Source: Agrypnia vestita (lineage: Eukaryota > Arthropoda > Insecta > Trichoptera > Phryganeidae). Taken from it: a stretch of 64,000 bases of DNA. The position numbers and the translations under genes were made by a program. The notes under the pieces were generated by a model. That model saw only the letters and a list, made by a program, of their open reading frames with translations. It had not been told where the DNA came from and ran no database searches. The stretch is from assembly GCA_016648135.1 (NCBI GenBank), contig JADDOH010003994.1, forward strand, positions 220,000 to 283,999, in the 5' to 3' direction. The stretch's first letter is position 1, and each line of letters opens with the position of its first letter. This document shows, one piece after another, positions 34,636 through 46,706 of this stretch.

Positions 34636-35928
34636 CCCGGGAGCAGTGGCATCCCCAGGACACCGTTAGTGGCGCGAAGAGGGTTTCTCTCATTTCCCTT
34701 TAATTGGACATCATTTAGTTACATTTGCTTTTTTAGAGCTATTTTTTTTACGTATGATAAATGAAACACTCCTTCGTCATAAATGTTAAAATTTATTACC
34801 AAATTTGGAAGGAAATTAATCAAAAATGAAATTAAAAAAAAAAGAAATACATTTTTTTAAAAACAAAAAACTTATTTTTCATAAAAAAATAAGTAATTCA
34901 AATAACAAAAAAATATTCTACTATTCTTTGAGTTCTTCAAAGGTGTTTCTTTCAAAACATATCTAACAAAAACATTTGACATGTTCGTTACACAGTGGTT
35001 TTTCACACAAATTATAAATTTCACACAAATTTGGTGCAGCATTTTATCTTCGTGAGCAGATTCGAACATATTTCATGAAGATTGTGTTAATTATCTAGGG
35101 ATCGACTAAAGCTCTATTCTCTGGCAAAGATCTGATCTGTGTGGTTTTTTCAAAATACCCAGCTTCCTTAAAAAAATTGAAGCTTTTGACTAACTTATAA
35201 AATTTTTATTTGCAAATTTTATTTGCAAATATTATTTGTCCATTGATACTAGCAATTTTCTAAAGGGAGTAGAACACGGTATGAGGTCATCTATTCCCTT
35301 TCTGATTTATGAACCTTTCATCTCATCAACATCTATCAACGGCTTCTTTGGTCAAATTATACAACGTCATCGAATATTCCTCGGTCGGTCACTGTTGGAA
35401 TCGATAGAGTTAATAGCATCTTCTTCTTTTTCCAGTCATGAAGCGATAGTATCGGCTGCATCCTCTTAATTTGTCAGGTTTACCATTTGTCGGGAAGTCG
35501 ACGGCAGTGAATCCTTATCAATCTAACTAAAATGTAAAAGTCATAAAATCTTCACTTATATATCTGGAAAAAATTAATTTCATTAAAAATACTATACATA
35601 GAAATTCTGCATATAAAAATTGATAATTTTTGTGATAAATCAAAACCTATAATTTTTTTTTTAAATTGCGAAAACTGCGAAAAAATATATACTTACGTCG
35701 TCATTGGCTCAATGAGGGAATCCCTCACGGCTGCGATGCGCCTGCAGATAGCTCGCCGTAGCACGGTTACTTGAATACTAAATGTATCGCTTCTAGTCGC
35801 ATTAACATCCCATAGAAATGGTCAGAAGGTAAAGATTGAGTAGATTTAATAATTACAACGCTTTCTTTACGTGCCAGACACATTAAAATTTTGGTGAGAG
35901 AAACCTTCATAACGCCACTACTCTCGGG
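34636..35928 (-). mobile_element. piggyBac-type transposon, internally deleted
   Basis: Flanked by TTAA on both sides (34632-34635 and 35929-35932), with inverted ends CCCGGGAGCAGTGGC and, reversed, CCCGAGAGTAGTGGC. A second shared block GGGTTTCTCTCA / AGGTTTCTCTCA lies just inside. TTAA target duplication with CCC ends is diagnostic for the piggyBac superfamily. At 1293 bp it is about half the length of autonomous relatives and retains only pieces of both transposase ends. Confidence 0.85.
34872..35470 (-). pseudogene. piggyBac transposase remnant
   Basis: Reading on the minus strand from 35470, a frame with stops gives EDAADTIAS, LEKEEDAINSIDS and then PKKPLIDVDEMKGS, resembling the acidic N-terminal tail of piggyBac transposases. 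At 35069-34872 the frame SAHEDKMLHQICVKFIICVK then NHCVTNMSNVF recalls their cysteine-rich C-terminal zinc-binding domain, with part of the cysteines lost. The central DDD catalytic core is absent. Many stops; a fossil. Confidence 0.6.
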
Positions 35929-35932
35929 TTAA

Positions 35933-37811
35933 TATCTAAGAAAAATATATTGTTTTTATAAATATAGAGTTACGTAGAAAATGTGAAGTCATTCAACATA
36001 TTTCATGAAAGTTGGAATTGTACGTTATTTTAAAGTACGCCGAAGAATTTTATCTTAAAAAATTAGGCTTTAAAAAATCATACAAATATCGAGTGAATTT
36101 ATGCAACTCACTTAGCTGTATAGCTTAACGGTAAGAGAACAGTTCCTGGTTCATGCTATGAAGGCAACTCTGCTTTATGTAAAAAAAGTAATTAGCTTAT
36201 TTTCCGTGAAATATTTACGTCCTGTTTAACAAATTTTTATGTTTAGATATCAATATATTGCCCTGTTGAAATAAAAAAATTATTTCATGAGGCATTTGGC
36301 GTAAAATAATGAAACTCAAGTTAAAAACAAACAAATTTAATTTATATCAATTTTTTCAGTCCACTTAAATAGTTGAATCAATTAGAAATATTTGCATAAA
36401 AATCCATGTGTCAAAAAATATTTTTTGTTACCATCAGTGTTATCAGTTTGGTTACGTTAATCATTTAGGATAATGAAAAAAACAAATATTTTGAATTAAT
36501 AATTAAGGATAAATTATAGAAGTCTTACAGAGATGAAACTATTTTTATATGAGAGAGGCGGAATATTTTTCAAACATCTATCATTTGAGCTGATATCTAT
36601 CATTCGAACGAAATTCGCATATGCGGTTATTAAGCTTTAATATTCCGTCAACGTCATTAAATGTGATGAAGTTTATATAATAAATCTGGGTCAAAATTAG
36701 CTACGATGTACGATACCTGCACCACCTCAGCAACTAGGTACATATGTACATCCGAGAAAAGTTATCAGAAATTTAAAAAATCAATAAAGACAATTTATTT
36801 CTTATTTCTTATTATTATGTGTAATAATAACTACGGTGGGGTAAATTTGGATTAAGACATGTCTGGTTTTTACTTAATTTTTGATTATAAAAGATAACGC
36901 TTAATTAAAGTTTATTTATTTAAAACTTCTTTAATTTCTGACTTAAGACAATATGTTTAGTTTTTACTGAATATTTCGTTTCCGGATTATTCTAAATTAA
37001 CGTGGTTTATATAAATAAATATTATTTATATATTAATATAAATATTAAAGAAAAAGTATAACTTACAGATTTAACTCCATCCTTAACATATTCCTATTAA
37101 GCATATTCTTCCACTTACCCTAGAAATTCATAAATGATAAACTTATTCAATTTTATACAGTAATCAAAATTGTGCTATAAATCTGAAAAAAAAAAATTAC
37201 CTACACTCGAGATGACACCAGAATAAATTAATCGATTTTGAGAAAGTTTTTCAAAGTACTTTATATTGCAAAATAAAAAAAATACATTCTATTTGAGGAG
37301 AGTTCCTAAAATTTTAAAACAAATGTAGAAGTTGTAGGTATTATAGATCCAAACAAACTTCATCGTTTGACATTATCCCGTCGATTTGCTCATCGCCAAC
37401 TTTGGCCTTAAAGCTTTGTTGTAACAAGAGGGCTGCTGCTTTTGTATCCCTGTGTATGTAGCTACAGTGTGCTTATTACAAGGGTTGCTTTATTGCTATT
37501 CCACTTAAAGGGTTAATCCCTTATTTCACGACCCTTTTCGCACAATATTGTGTTTGCGTCGGTCCTCCTGTTCCCTGTCCAGAAAAGTAGCCTCTGTTTT
37601 GTGTTACATTTTAAATCCAGTTCATATAAATAAGTTATTTTTTTCGTTTTTATAATATATTTATATAATGTATGTACTATGTATTTAAAGCATAGAAAAA
37701 ATATTTTGAAGATGCTGTATAAGATGCTTATAGTTATTGGTTTTTTGAATTAGGTAAAATATATTAACATAATGCAATACAGATTTTTTTTACTTTATCT
37801 GAACGTAGCGT
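35933..37811. other. AT-rich stretch with a GC-richer patch
   Basis: No gene is supported. A tRNA-like A-box (TATAGCTTAACGGTAAGAG) occurs at 36119-36137 without a proper B-box. The patch 37350-37620 is GC-richer but has no long frame. Confidence 0.35.
36506..36541 (+). repeat. MITE family A, left-end fragment A5
   Basis: GGATAAATTATAGAAGTCTT followed by ACAGAGATGAAACT, the left terminus of family A alone. Confidence 0.65.
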
Positions 37812-37992
37812 TGAGTAGCTTGTTGATCTTGTGGTTAGGACCTCGTGATCGCGGGTCGCGGGTTCGAACCTCACTGCAGACTAGCAAGTTAGTCCTATTT
37901 TCATAGCACAAGCGTTTAGCTTAGTTTGAAAATAGTAAGAATATTGATGCGACACGTATTCCGTGATCGCATCTCTATTTAAAAAAAAAAAA
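37812..37992 (+). mobile_element. tRNA-derived SINE, copy 2
   Basis: Head GAGTAGCTTGTTGATCTTGT with GTGGTTAGGACCTCG (A-box region, 37831-37845) and GCGGGTTCGAACCTC (B-box, 37858-37872), body CTAGCAAGTTAGTCCTATTT and CATAGCACAAGCGTTTAGCT, and a 12-base A tail at 37981-37992. It matches copy 1 on the minus strand at 9128-9296. The two boxes have tRNA-like spacing. The body between TAGCTTA and ATTCCG is conserved in both, so the family is defined. Confidence 0.9.
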
Positions 37993-40015
37993 GATAAAAA
38001 ATTACACAAAATTTAAAAAATATATATAACAATATGATAAAGAGGGAAAAAACTTTAATATCCTTCTATATATAATAGTTATTTAACTCAAGGAACATGG
38101 CTGTCAGAAGTAATATCTCTAAACGTGTTGAAAATCAAGATTTTCGGAACTGTATTCCGTCAGTCTCAAATTTTTCTTTATCCAAAATAATAAGCGTAAA
38201 CAAATTGGTAATGGCAGTTACTCGGATTGGAAAAGTTCCTGGTTTATATCCCGGTGCATGTCAGAAAAAATGAGTGTTTATGAATGTGTTTCTGAAACTG
38301 CAGATATTTTTGATATGACAAATCACTTTAAAATTTTCAACCCTAACTTTGATCGCTACCTGTGAAGCGATTTTCGTTATGTTGTACAATAACGTTAAAC
38401 CAAAACCATCCGGACTTATTCATAATGACAATTATAATCCGTAAGTATAAATATAAACCTAATAAATAGAAATAACTATGCGGGTTTGTATCGTCAGATA
38501 TGCTGGCTATATTACCAGACATGATGACGATATAGAAATATTGGTTATTCTGGAAAAATCCTGGGAAGTTCAAAATCTGTCACGGATTAAAATTGTGAAC
38601 AGATCATCTACGCCATCATATACATGATCCTGACAGCCCTCTTTAGAAGTGAAATGATGACGAAAAAATTAGAACATGTTGGTTTGCGTGAATTGGTTAT
38701 GTTAGATTGTTATTTGGTGGACCACTTCCTGTTTTGGTATTAAATTATATTTTCAACACTGAAACAAAAAAAAATTACCGAAAAAAAATGATGACGACAA
38801 GCTGATTGCTAGTTTTTCTATATATAATACAGTGGAGTCTGTGGCACCATGTGTGTACGCGAACTTTTATATATACGTGTTTATACACCCGGAAGGTCAT
38901 ATTTAATTTTTTGTCGTATTTATATATTAACTCTTTTTAATATACGATTTTGATTGGACTGCGCTTGTCTCACTGAGAAAAGCATGGTCTACAGTGAGTT
39001 GTACAATTCAGTATTTTTTTACATGTATCCTGTATACAATATAACAAAAATGCTATAAATATATGATTAAAAAAGATATTCATGTATTTAGATAGATGAA
39101 CCAATTTTGTACCTGCTCATATTTATAATCGGATTTGAAAATAAGATTTGTTTATTTGTGTAGAAATTGACATTCGGGTTGTTTAAAAATGTATAGTTTT
39201 GTGTTTGTATGTGTATTTTAGAGCATTGGTGTATATTTATTTATATTTTGGCAAAAACATCGAATTAATTGAATATTAATTGAATAATTGAATTGAACGA
39301 ATTGAATTGAATTGAAAAACATGGAATTAATTGAATATTAATTGAATAATTGAATTGAATTGTCCTTGTTATTATTGATGCTTTGAAGATAATTTTTATA
39401 ACAGCTTTCTGCGTGGCAATAACTGAATTGAGTGCAGTCATTGTTGCTCCTCTCCAACCAATTATGCCATGTTCTATGTTCGATTGACCATTTTTTAATT
39501 AATTACACCATTTTTAGGAGCAATTTTCTGGATTTTAACATATTCTATCTACCTGCATATTAGATTAGGAATTTTATTTCAGAGGCTTATAATGCAAACT
39601 ATGTATATATTTTTATTATATTCTTACATTTATTGTTCTATTTTTATTATTTCATAATATCAATGTGCATTGTATTCACGTTTACACGCAATTTTAATTT
39701 TTTTATTAAAATCGTTATTTTCACAAAATGACGAATAAATGAACAAATTAAATCACGTTGCTGGTATTAAACCAATTACAAACAAATTCATACGTAGGTT
39801 GGATTATAAATAGCGAAAATAAAATACGAACGTGAGAATTTAGCCGTTCATCGGAATTTTTGTCCTTCATAAGAAGTACTTTTTTATCTACTTATAACTT
39901 TTTTAAAAAAACGTTAGTGCTATGAAAAAAGAACGAGGTACTTTGTCACTGCACGAGTATTTCCATAAGACCAAACAAGCATGTTTTTCATTTTCGAAAC
40001 ATTATTTTATTCTTT
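37993..40015. other. AT-rich stretch with a short ATG frame and a local duplication
   Basis: An ATG frame at 38097-38273 (+) encodes 58 residues (MAVRSNISKRVENQDF ... AVTRIGKVPGLYPGACQKK); its composition is protein-like, but no family is recognised. At 39255-39365, a block of ATTGA units (GAATTAATTGAATATTAATT) is duplicated. Confidence 0.3.
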
Positions 40016-40080
40016 AAAATAAATTATAGATGTTTCACAGAGACGAAGCTATCCGATGTTCACCAATTCGATTATCAATT
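40016..40080 (+). repeat. MITE family A, left-end fragment A6
   Basis: AAATTATAGATGTTTCACAG with AGACGAAGCTATCC and GATGTTCACCAATTCGATTA, the left end of family A joined to its inner ACCAATTC block by a deletion. Confidence 0.6.
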
Positions 40081-41370
40081 TTTTAAATGTTGTATATACG
40101 TTCCAAATCAGTTTCCTTCATATGTTTGAATGAATATACAAGAGACATCTATGGTCCTTTCCATGACATAGTATACATACATAGATTTCGCATTTTGTAA
40201 TGATACTTTTTTATTTTTAAAGCAAAATCTATGCAAAATCCTTTTTAATGTATTTATGATATTCTTTCGAATTATTTAACATATATGCTTGAATACCCCA
40301 GAAAATTATTTTTTTTAATTATTCTTATATTCTTTCATTATTATATAAAATATAAATTTTCATGCTACATTACCGGTTGCTCATCCAAATACTCCATTTT
40401 AGGTATATATATTAATTACCAAGCTTCCATTTAGTAAAACTATTCAACAAGACTTAGATTGCACAGAACTTTGAACTGTTACTCTATCGCATTGAACGTC
40501 GCTTAAGTAATTAGTTTAGTCGATTGCTAAGAACTTAATGATTATTAGTGCGGTATATCTTTTACACACAAAAAAACCGTAGTTCCTTTCTTTGTTTTCA
40601 GGTAGGTGATGGATCCCGTGAATCTTCGTATGTGTTTTATTCGGTGCGATTATTTTGAAGAATGAAATAAAATAAATATAGTGGAGATGTGCGTTTTGGC
40701 AAGTAGATTGAGAGTAGATTTAGGATTAACGAGGCCCACCATTAAAATAGTATTATATTAAAAAATAAAAACACGGCTTTATAAAGAATCACTAAAAAGG
40801 ATTAAATATTTTTTGACAGACACGGTACTAAGAGCGCTCGCAGTTTATGTGTATATCAATAAAATCTATTTTAAGTCATCGTCATATTAAATCTTATAAA
40901 AGATTCTAACCTCACTTAAGTGAAATTAATAAAACTTAATTGGAACTTTTTTGGAACTTCCAATTTTATAAAAAAGTATATTTTTTTCACTATTTACAAT
41001 TTATTAATTTTAACAAATTATTAGACAACACCCTATACTACATGATTTACTGGTATGTAAAATCAATATTCAAATTTATTTACCTTTAAAATATTAATTG
41101 GTTATTACACTGTCGTCAGGAATACGATTTTATGTCATAAACTTATGTGAATAAATGATACTGCTAATTCATTGAAGAATACTGCTGTTTGAAGTATAGC
41201 TCGTGATTTTTATAGCTAAAAATTTAGTCTACGTGGTGTCCCTATTGTAACGATATTGGCCTATTCAAATAGACATTGCTGAAAAATTATACGAAAATAT
41301 CTATCTGCTAAAGTTTATAATAAAGAGAAGCTTCACAACCCGTTAAATACTCTATAATTAAATATTTGCC
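40081..41370. other. AT-rich stretch, nothing recognised
   Basis: No supported gene or repeat. Confidence 0.4.
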
Positions 41371-41879
41371 GGATAAGTAGGTGCGGGCGAGCTTTATTAT
41401 TTCTGCACGCGGGCGTGTAAATCAGGCTTTATGTTATTTTGTTTTAACGAGATGGACCAATCACAGATGCGCCGTTAGCACCGAATCTGACCAATGAGAA
41501 TGGTTCTGAGAGTTAGACTTTGACTTTTTCACGCAAGTTGGAATCAAAGATGGCGGGAGATAGGGACTATTTTTAGGCGATACAAATTAGAGAGGGGCAC
41601 TTGAGTTTTCAGCTTGGAGGTCGGCCGAGGCTTTGTCGAGGAGAGTCCGAAATAAGGAAGATAATTTAACTGGACCGAGGAAAAAGCCGGAGGTTGATAA
41701 TAATTCAAAGGAGAATTAGAACAGTGAACAGATAAGCATTTCCAATATTATTTGTTTCTATTGCCTTTTATGTGTATTATATTCGGAACCTTATATTACT
41801 ATGCGCTCATCAGATTTAATAAATGGTAATTCATAGTTTTGCGGCTGTGATAATCCAGCGGGCGTTCTTTCATAATACT

Positions 41880-43250
41880 TATGTAACTTTCAAATATGCA
41901 AAGGAATTTTATGTTATCTGTGCTGCCGACTGAAAACACGGATTTCTATATGATTTGTATTGTTTTGGGAATGATTGGGATCGGAGTATTTATGGGGTTT
42001 TGATACCACGATTGTCAGTGTGATATGGGTTCAGATCGTACGAGAAATTTCCTACAAATAATATATTTTAAAAATGCATCTGGATTTTATATTTATTTTA
42101 TTAAAACACGGATGTGAGGTTATTGGGCAAGGTACATATTTGTATTGCGTATCATTGGGCAATCGTTTTAAACACGATTTATTCCTATCAAGTTCTTATA
42201 AAAACGTGTTTCGAATTGTACATATTGTATAGAAATAATTAATTTAGATACAGCCGGTCTTCAGCTGGGGAACACATTTATATTTTCTATTACGGTTAAT
42301 TATTTTTACTATCGGGCTGTATTATTTAGGGAGTAGGTAAGTGAGATTCGGAGGAGTTGTGCGTATTCAATGTCGCGGTTGCTTGTCTGATCTTGTTTCA
42401 ATTAGTAAGAGAATTTAATTATGTGTTTTTGATATCACGATTGTAAGCGTGATATAAATTCAAATCGTACGAGAAATTTCCTCCAAATAATATATTTTAA
42501 AAATGCATCTGGATTTTATATTTATTTTATTAAAACATGAATGTGTGGTTTATTTGAACTCGTTACATGTTTGTATTGCGTATCATTAGGCAATCGTTTT
42601 AAACACGATTTGTTCCTATCAAGTTCTTATAAAGACGTGTTTCGAATCGTATATATTGTATAGAAATAATTAATTTAGATACAGCCGGTCTTCAGCTAAG
42701 GATCGCGGAAATTTTGTACTAACGAGCAGCATTCTCGATGGAAGGAAAGCGAAAGGCTGCACAGGCGGTGGTATTTGCTCGTTTTGAGAGAGGAAGTGTT
42801 TCGTGTTTGTTTGTGGGATTTGAAATTCAGAATAATTATGTATATTTAATGTCGCGAGGTTCGGAATGTACGAGAGATTCTTCAGGGCGGATGTATCTTT
42901 ATGCAAAAGAATGCATGTTATCTATACTGGCGATTGAATACACGGATTTCTATATGATTTGTATTATTTTGGGGATACTTGAGATCGGAGTATTTATGTG
43001 GTTTTGATATCTCGATTGTCAGTGTGATATATATTCAGATCGTGCGAGAAGTTTCCTACAAATAATATATTTTAAAAATGAATCTGGATTTTATATTTAT
43101 TTTATTAAAACACGGATGTGAGATTATTGGACAAGGTACATGTTTGTATTGCATATCATTGGGCAATCGTTCTAAATACGATTTGTTCCTATCAAGTTCT
43201 TATAAAGACGTATTTCGAATTGTATATATTGTATCTATTTAGATTAAGCC
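41880..43250 (+). repeat. Kilobase-scale direct repeat, three units
   Basis: A block containing TACGAGAAATTTCCTACAAA, TTTTAAAAATGCATCTGGAT, GGCAATCGTTTTAAACACGA and TCCTATCAAGTTCTTATAAA occurs at about 41998-42270, 42427-42700 and 43001-43245. The upstream segment ACACGGATTTCTATATGATT with GATCGGAGTATTTATG precedes units 1 and 3 but not unit 2. Units differ by roughly 10 per cent. Spacings are 430 and 575 bases, so this is a higher-order array with a missing piece. Confidence 0.9.
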
Positions 43251-43471
43251 GCATTTATTAATTCTAGAAAGGGTTTTCTGCTTCGAATACAAGATATTAT
43301 TTACAGGTCAGCCTGGCATATGAATAAAAATTGTTATACTACCGCCATCTATCGAACTCAATCATGACTGTAATAATAATTATCTTTCGATATATTGCTA
43401 CGACTTTTAATAATGCATGGTGCATTTTATAGTGATTGTCAGACGTACGTATTTATGGGGAAGGGTTTGTT

Positions 43472-43790
43472 CAGGGGTAGTTAACCTTCGGTCTTCCTTA
43501 ATCGCGGTAGTTATTCATATGACATTGTTTTATTCATTCAATATTAGATATTTGAAATGTTTTCCACAACATAATCCATTATTGTGGGTCGTTTGCGGTT
43601 AGATCAGGGGTAGTTAACCTTCGGTCTTCCGTAGCCGCGGTAGTTATTCATATGACATTGTTTTTATTCATTCAATATTAGATATTTGAAATGTTTTCTA
43701 CAACATTTTCCATTATTGTGGGCAGTTCGCGGTTTGTTCAGGGGTAGTTAACCTTTGGTCTTCCGTAATCGCGTTATTTACTTATATGAT
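43472..43790 (+). repeat. 133-134-bp tandem repeat, about 2.4 units
   Basis: CAGGGGTAGTTAACCTTCGG begins units at 43472, 43605 and 43739 (the third has CTTTGG). Each unit continues with TCTTCC-TA-(T/C)CGCG-TA-TTA, TCATATGACATTGTTT and TATTTGAAATGTTTTC. Confidence 0.95.
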
Positions 43791-43882
43791 AGATTGTTTT
43801 GTTTTATACGTTTAATATAAGTAATATCATATTTTTATGAGTAACCGTAATTATTTATCTATATAATTTTATTATTGAGAGT

Positions 43883-44361
43883 GATGCAACGAATACTACT
43901 TTCACGAATACGAATATCAGGCCTACTATTCGGTGAATACGAATGTGAATATTTCCACCAAGGTAGGGGGAACTTGAACATACTTGTAAATATAATAACC
44001 TTGATGCAACGAATACTACTTCCACGAATACGAATATCAGGCCTACTATTCGGTGAATACGAATGCGAATATTTCCACCAAGGTGGGGGGAACTTGAACA
44101 TACTGGTAAATATAATAACCTTGATGCAACGAATACTACTTCCACGAATACGAATATCAGGCCTACTATTCGGTGAATACGAATGCGAATATTTCCACCA
44201 AGGTGGGGGAACTTGAACATATTTGTAAATACAATAACCTTGATGCAACGAATACTACCTTCACGAATACGAATGTTACGCCTACTATTCGGTGAATACG
44301 AATGCGAATACTTCCACCAAGGTGGGGGAGAACGCAAGCATACTTGTAATTGTATTGTTTA
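43883..44361 (+). repeat. 120-bp tandem repeat, four units
   Basis: GATGCAACGAATACTACTTC starts units at 43883, 44003, 44123 and 44242. Units contain ACGAATATCAGGCCTACTAT, TCGGTGAATACGAATGCGAA and TTTCCACCAAGGTGGGGG. Periods are 120, 120 and 119. The first three are nearly identical, the fourth more divergent. Because 120 is divisible by three, long frames run through on both strands (113-160 codons); these are by-products, not genes. Confidence 0.97.
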
Positions 44362-45148
44362 TGTCTGCTTGTGATATCACTATACGGCGTAGATGAACTA
44401 GTTTGAAAGGGCTTATGTTCTGCATGTGCTCGGCGTAGAGGGAATAGTCTTCTTGTTTCTAGGATCCTATACAGGTTTACAGGTGCTGATATTGAAATAT
44501 ATATACAAGGAAAACACTATTTTGGGAACCATTAACTGGATGACAGATATTGAAGCACACATACACACAAGGAGGACGTTATGTTAAATACATGACTGGA
44601 AAGTTGTTATTGGAAAACACAGGCGCCCAGTCGGCGGGACGCAAGCATACTTGTAATTATATTGTTTATGTCTGCTTGTGATATCACTATACGGCGTAGA
44701 TGAACTAGTTTGAAAGGGCTTATGTTCTGCATGTGCTCGGCGTAGAGGGAATAGTTTTCTTGTTTCTAGGATCTAATACAGTTTTACAGGTGCGGATATT
44801 GATATATATATACAAGGAAAACACTATTTTGGGAATCACTAACTGGATGACAGATATTGCAGCACACATACACACAAGGAGGACGTTATGTTAAATACAT
44901 GACTGGAAAGTTGTTATTGGAAAACACAGGCGCCACTAGAGGATATGGACAGTTTGCAGAGAACTTCAACTTCTGTCAGTTAAGGACCTTTTACTATTAC
45001 TATTCTTTCGCCTTTTTGCATAACCGTGGATGAACTAGTTTGAAGGGGTTTATGTTCTGTATGTGCTCGGCGTAGAGGGAATAGTTTTCTTGTTTCTAGG
45101 ATCTAATACAGTTTTACAGGCGCTGATATTAAAATATATATACAAGGG
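44332..45148 (+). repeat. 307-bp direct repeat, two full units and a partial third
   Basis: ACGCAAGCATACTTGTAATT starts units at 44332 and 44639. Each contains CACTATACGGCGTAGATGAA, ATGTTCTGCATGTGCTCGGC, TATATACAAGGAAAACACTA and GGAGGACGTTATGTTAAATA. A partial unit lies at 45027-45148. The third is followed by GGCTACACAGGCGCTGGTAA, related to 42755-42775, which links this array with the one at 41880. The first unit overlaps the end of the 120-bp array. Confidence 0.95.
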
Positions 45149-46651
45149 AAATGAAGGGCTACACAGGCGCTGGTAATTGCTCAATTTTGGAGAGGACCCG
45201 TTATATTACTTCGGACCAGGATGCCATCTCAGAAGCAGACCAACTACAGAAATAAGATAAGAACCATTAATATTATTTATTCTTTATTTTCTTATGTGTA
45301 TCAAATGGAATGTTCGTGCTATATAATTTGTCATTGTCACATGGTCACTATTTATTTCATTACGTGGGTTCAGAGTTCGACGGCAACGGACGCGGTAACA
45401 AGTTGGTACTTGTCGGGGCGTGACGTCGGAATTTTTTCTTAATTATCTTTAGGATAGAAGCGAGGTCATTGTACGTGCATTCTGCACTTCAAACGTTTTA
45501 CTAACATATATAAATACATATTATTGCGTTTTACAAATTGAATATGATCGCGGGAAATAGGCATTTCGTCCGGTTATGCAATATTAACTTCCAACGTAGC
45601 ATAATGAGATCTTATTACCGGTGCTAGACTCTCGAGGTTAGTCACGTGATTGTTGTATAAATGGAATAATGAAGGGGATTGAAGAAAGAGATACACTCGC
45701 GATACAGATAGTTGTATGTAACTGGGATCAAATGACGGGGTGCGTGTTCTCGGTCCAGGGGATGAACGGGACTGCGGGGACACTCTGGGTGGGTCTAAGT
45801 AGAATTGCGCAAAGCCTTCACACAGTTAAAATGTGTTCAGTCAAGCAAAGGTGAAGCATTTCGAATCGGACCAGAGCGTCGTGCCTCAAACACAGCCGGA
45901 GGGAAGAAGCCCCTACGTTCTTTCACTCCCCTTGGCCCGACGAGCTCGAATTCCGGATATGAATGTTCATGAATGTCAGCTAAAAGACTCAGGTAGCCGT
46001 ACCTCAATCAAAACCTTCGTTCGGGACCTCATCAACGTACGAGACAGGGCGTTCCGCATGGACGAGCAACTATGAGAAGCAGGAAGCAATTTAATAATCT
46101 ATACACTGCGCGAGGACATTACTAACACCATCATACTCATCATTCACCACCTTTTCTAACTTGCTGTATACAGAGACCTTCGGGGTTCTCCTTTCCCGGC
46201 CAGCGAGAAACATATCAGGAATTACACAATCAACTGTAATAAACATGCTGATTTACCATCATTTAATATCTCTAGTCAATAAGACTACACCGTGGGATCA
46301 ATCACATCAACTATAATTGGCGATGCTAACATGGCTCTGACTGACGCGCTCAAGGGAGAGTCTTTTCCAGTCACCCAGTTAGTTCATTCAGCCCTTTAAT
46401 CAGCAGTAAACATCATAATAATCCGGCTCATGTAGCCGCAACGTGGGATCCTCATCATTATACACCAGTCAATTTGACTGCCCCGCGGGATAATATACAA
46501 ACCTTAATATCAGACGCGGGATTTCTTCCTAATATGTTTGTCGCCGGGAAGCGAGGACTTCGTGGGATTCCAGCAGGAGCAATAGAGTCTCGGCTTGATC
46601 TTGGTCTGCAGCTTAGTGTGGGAGGTTATGTCTAAACAGGAGTTAACCACC

Positions 46652-46706
46652 GGATGCGGCAATGCTTTGGGGCCGCATCCCCCTCCCCCCTACAGGGGGG
46701 GGGGGG
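46652..46706. repeat. Hairpin followed by C-rich and G12 runs
   Basis: GGATGCGGC and GCCGCATCC pair around 11 bases (46652-46680), followed by CCCCTCCCCCC, TACA and a run of 12 G. The G run resembles a polypurine tract or a quadruplex-forming run; the C and G runs could also pair. Confidence 0.85.

Noticed and set aside
36108..36180. tRNA-like A-box TATAGCTTAACGGTAAGAG
   Set aside because: There is no B-box at the right distance and no cloverleaf can be drawn; at most a SINE head remnant.
43472..44361. CRISPR-like array
   Set aside because: The repeats are long and directly adjacent without unique spacers, and the sequence is eukaryotic; these are ordinary tandem repeats.
43855..44374. Overlapping frames of 113-160 codons on both strands
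   Set aside because: They are produced by a 120-bp tandem repeat whose period is divisible by three; no domain and no codon preference support a gene.
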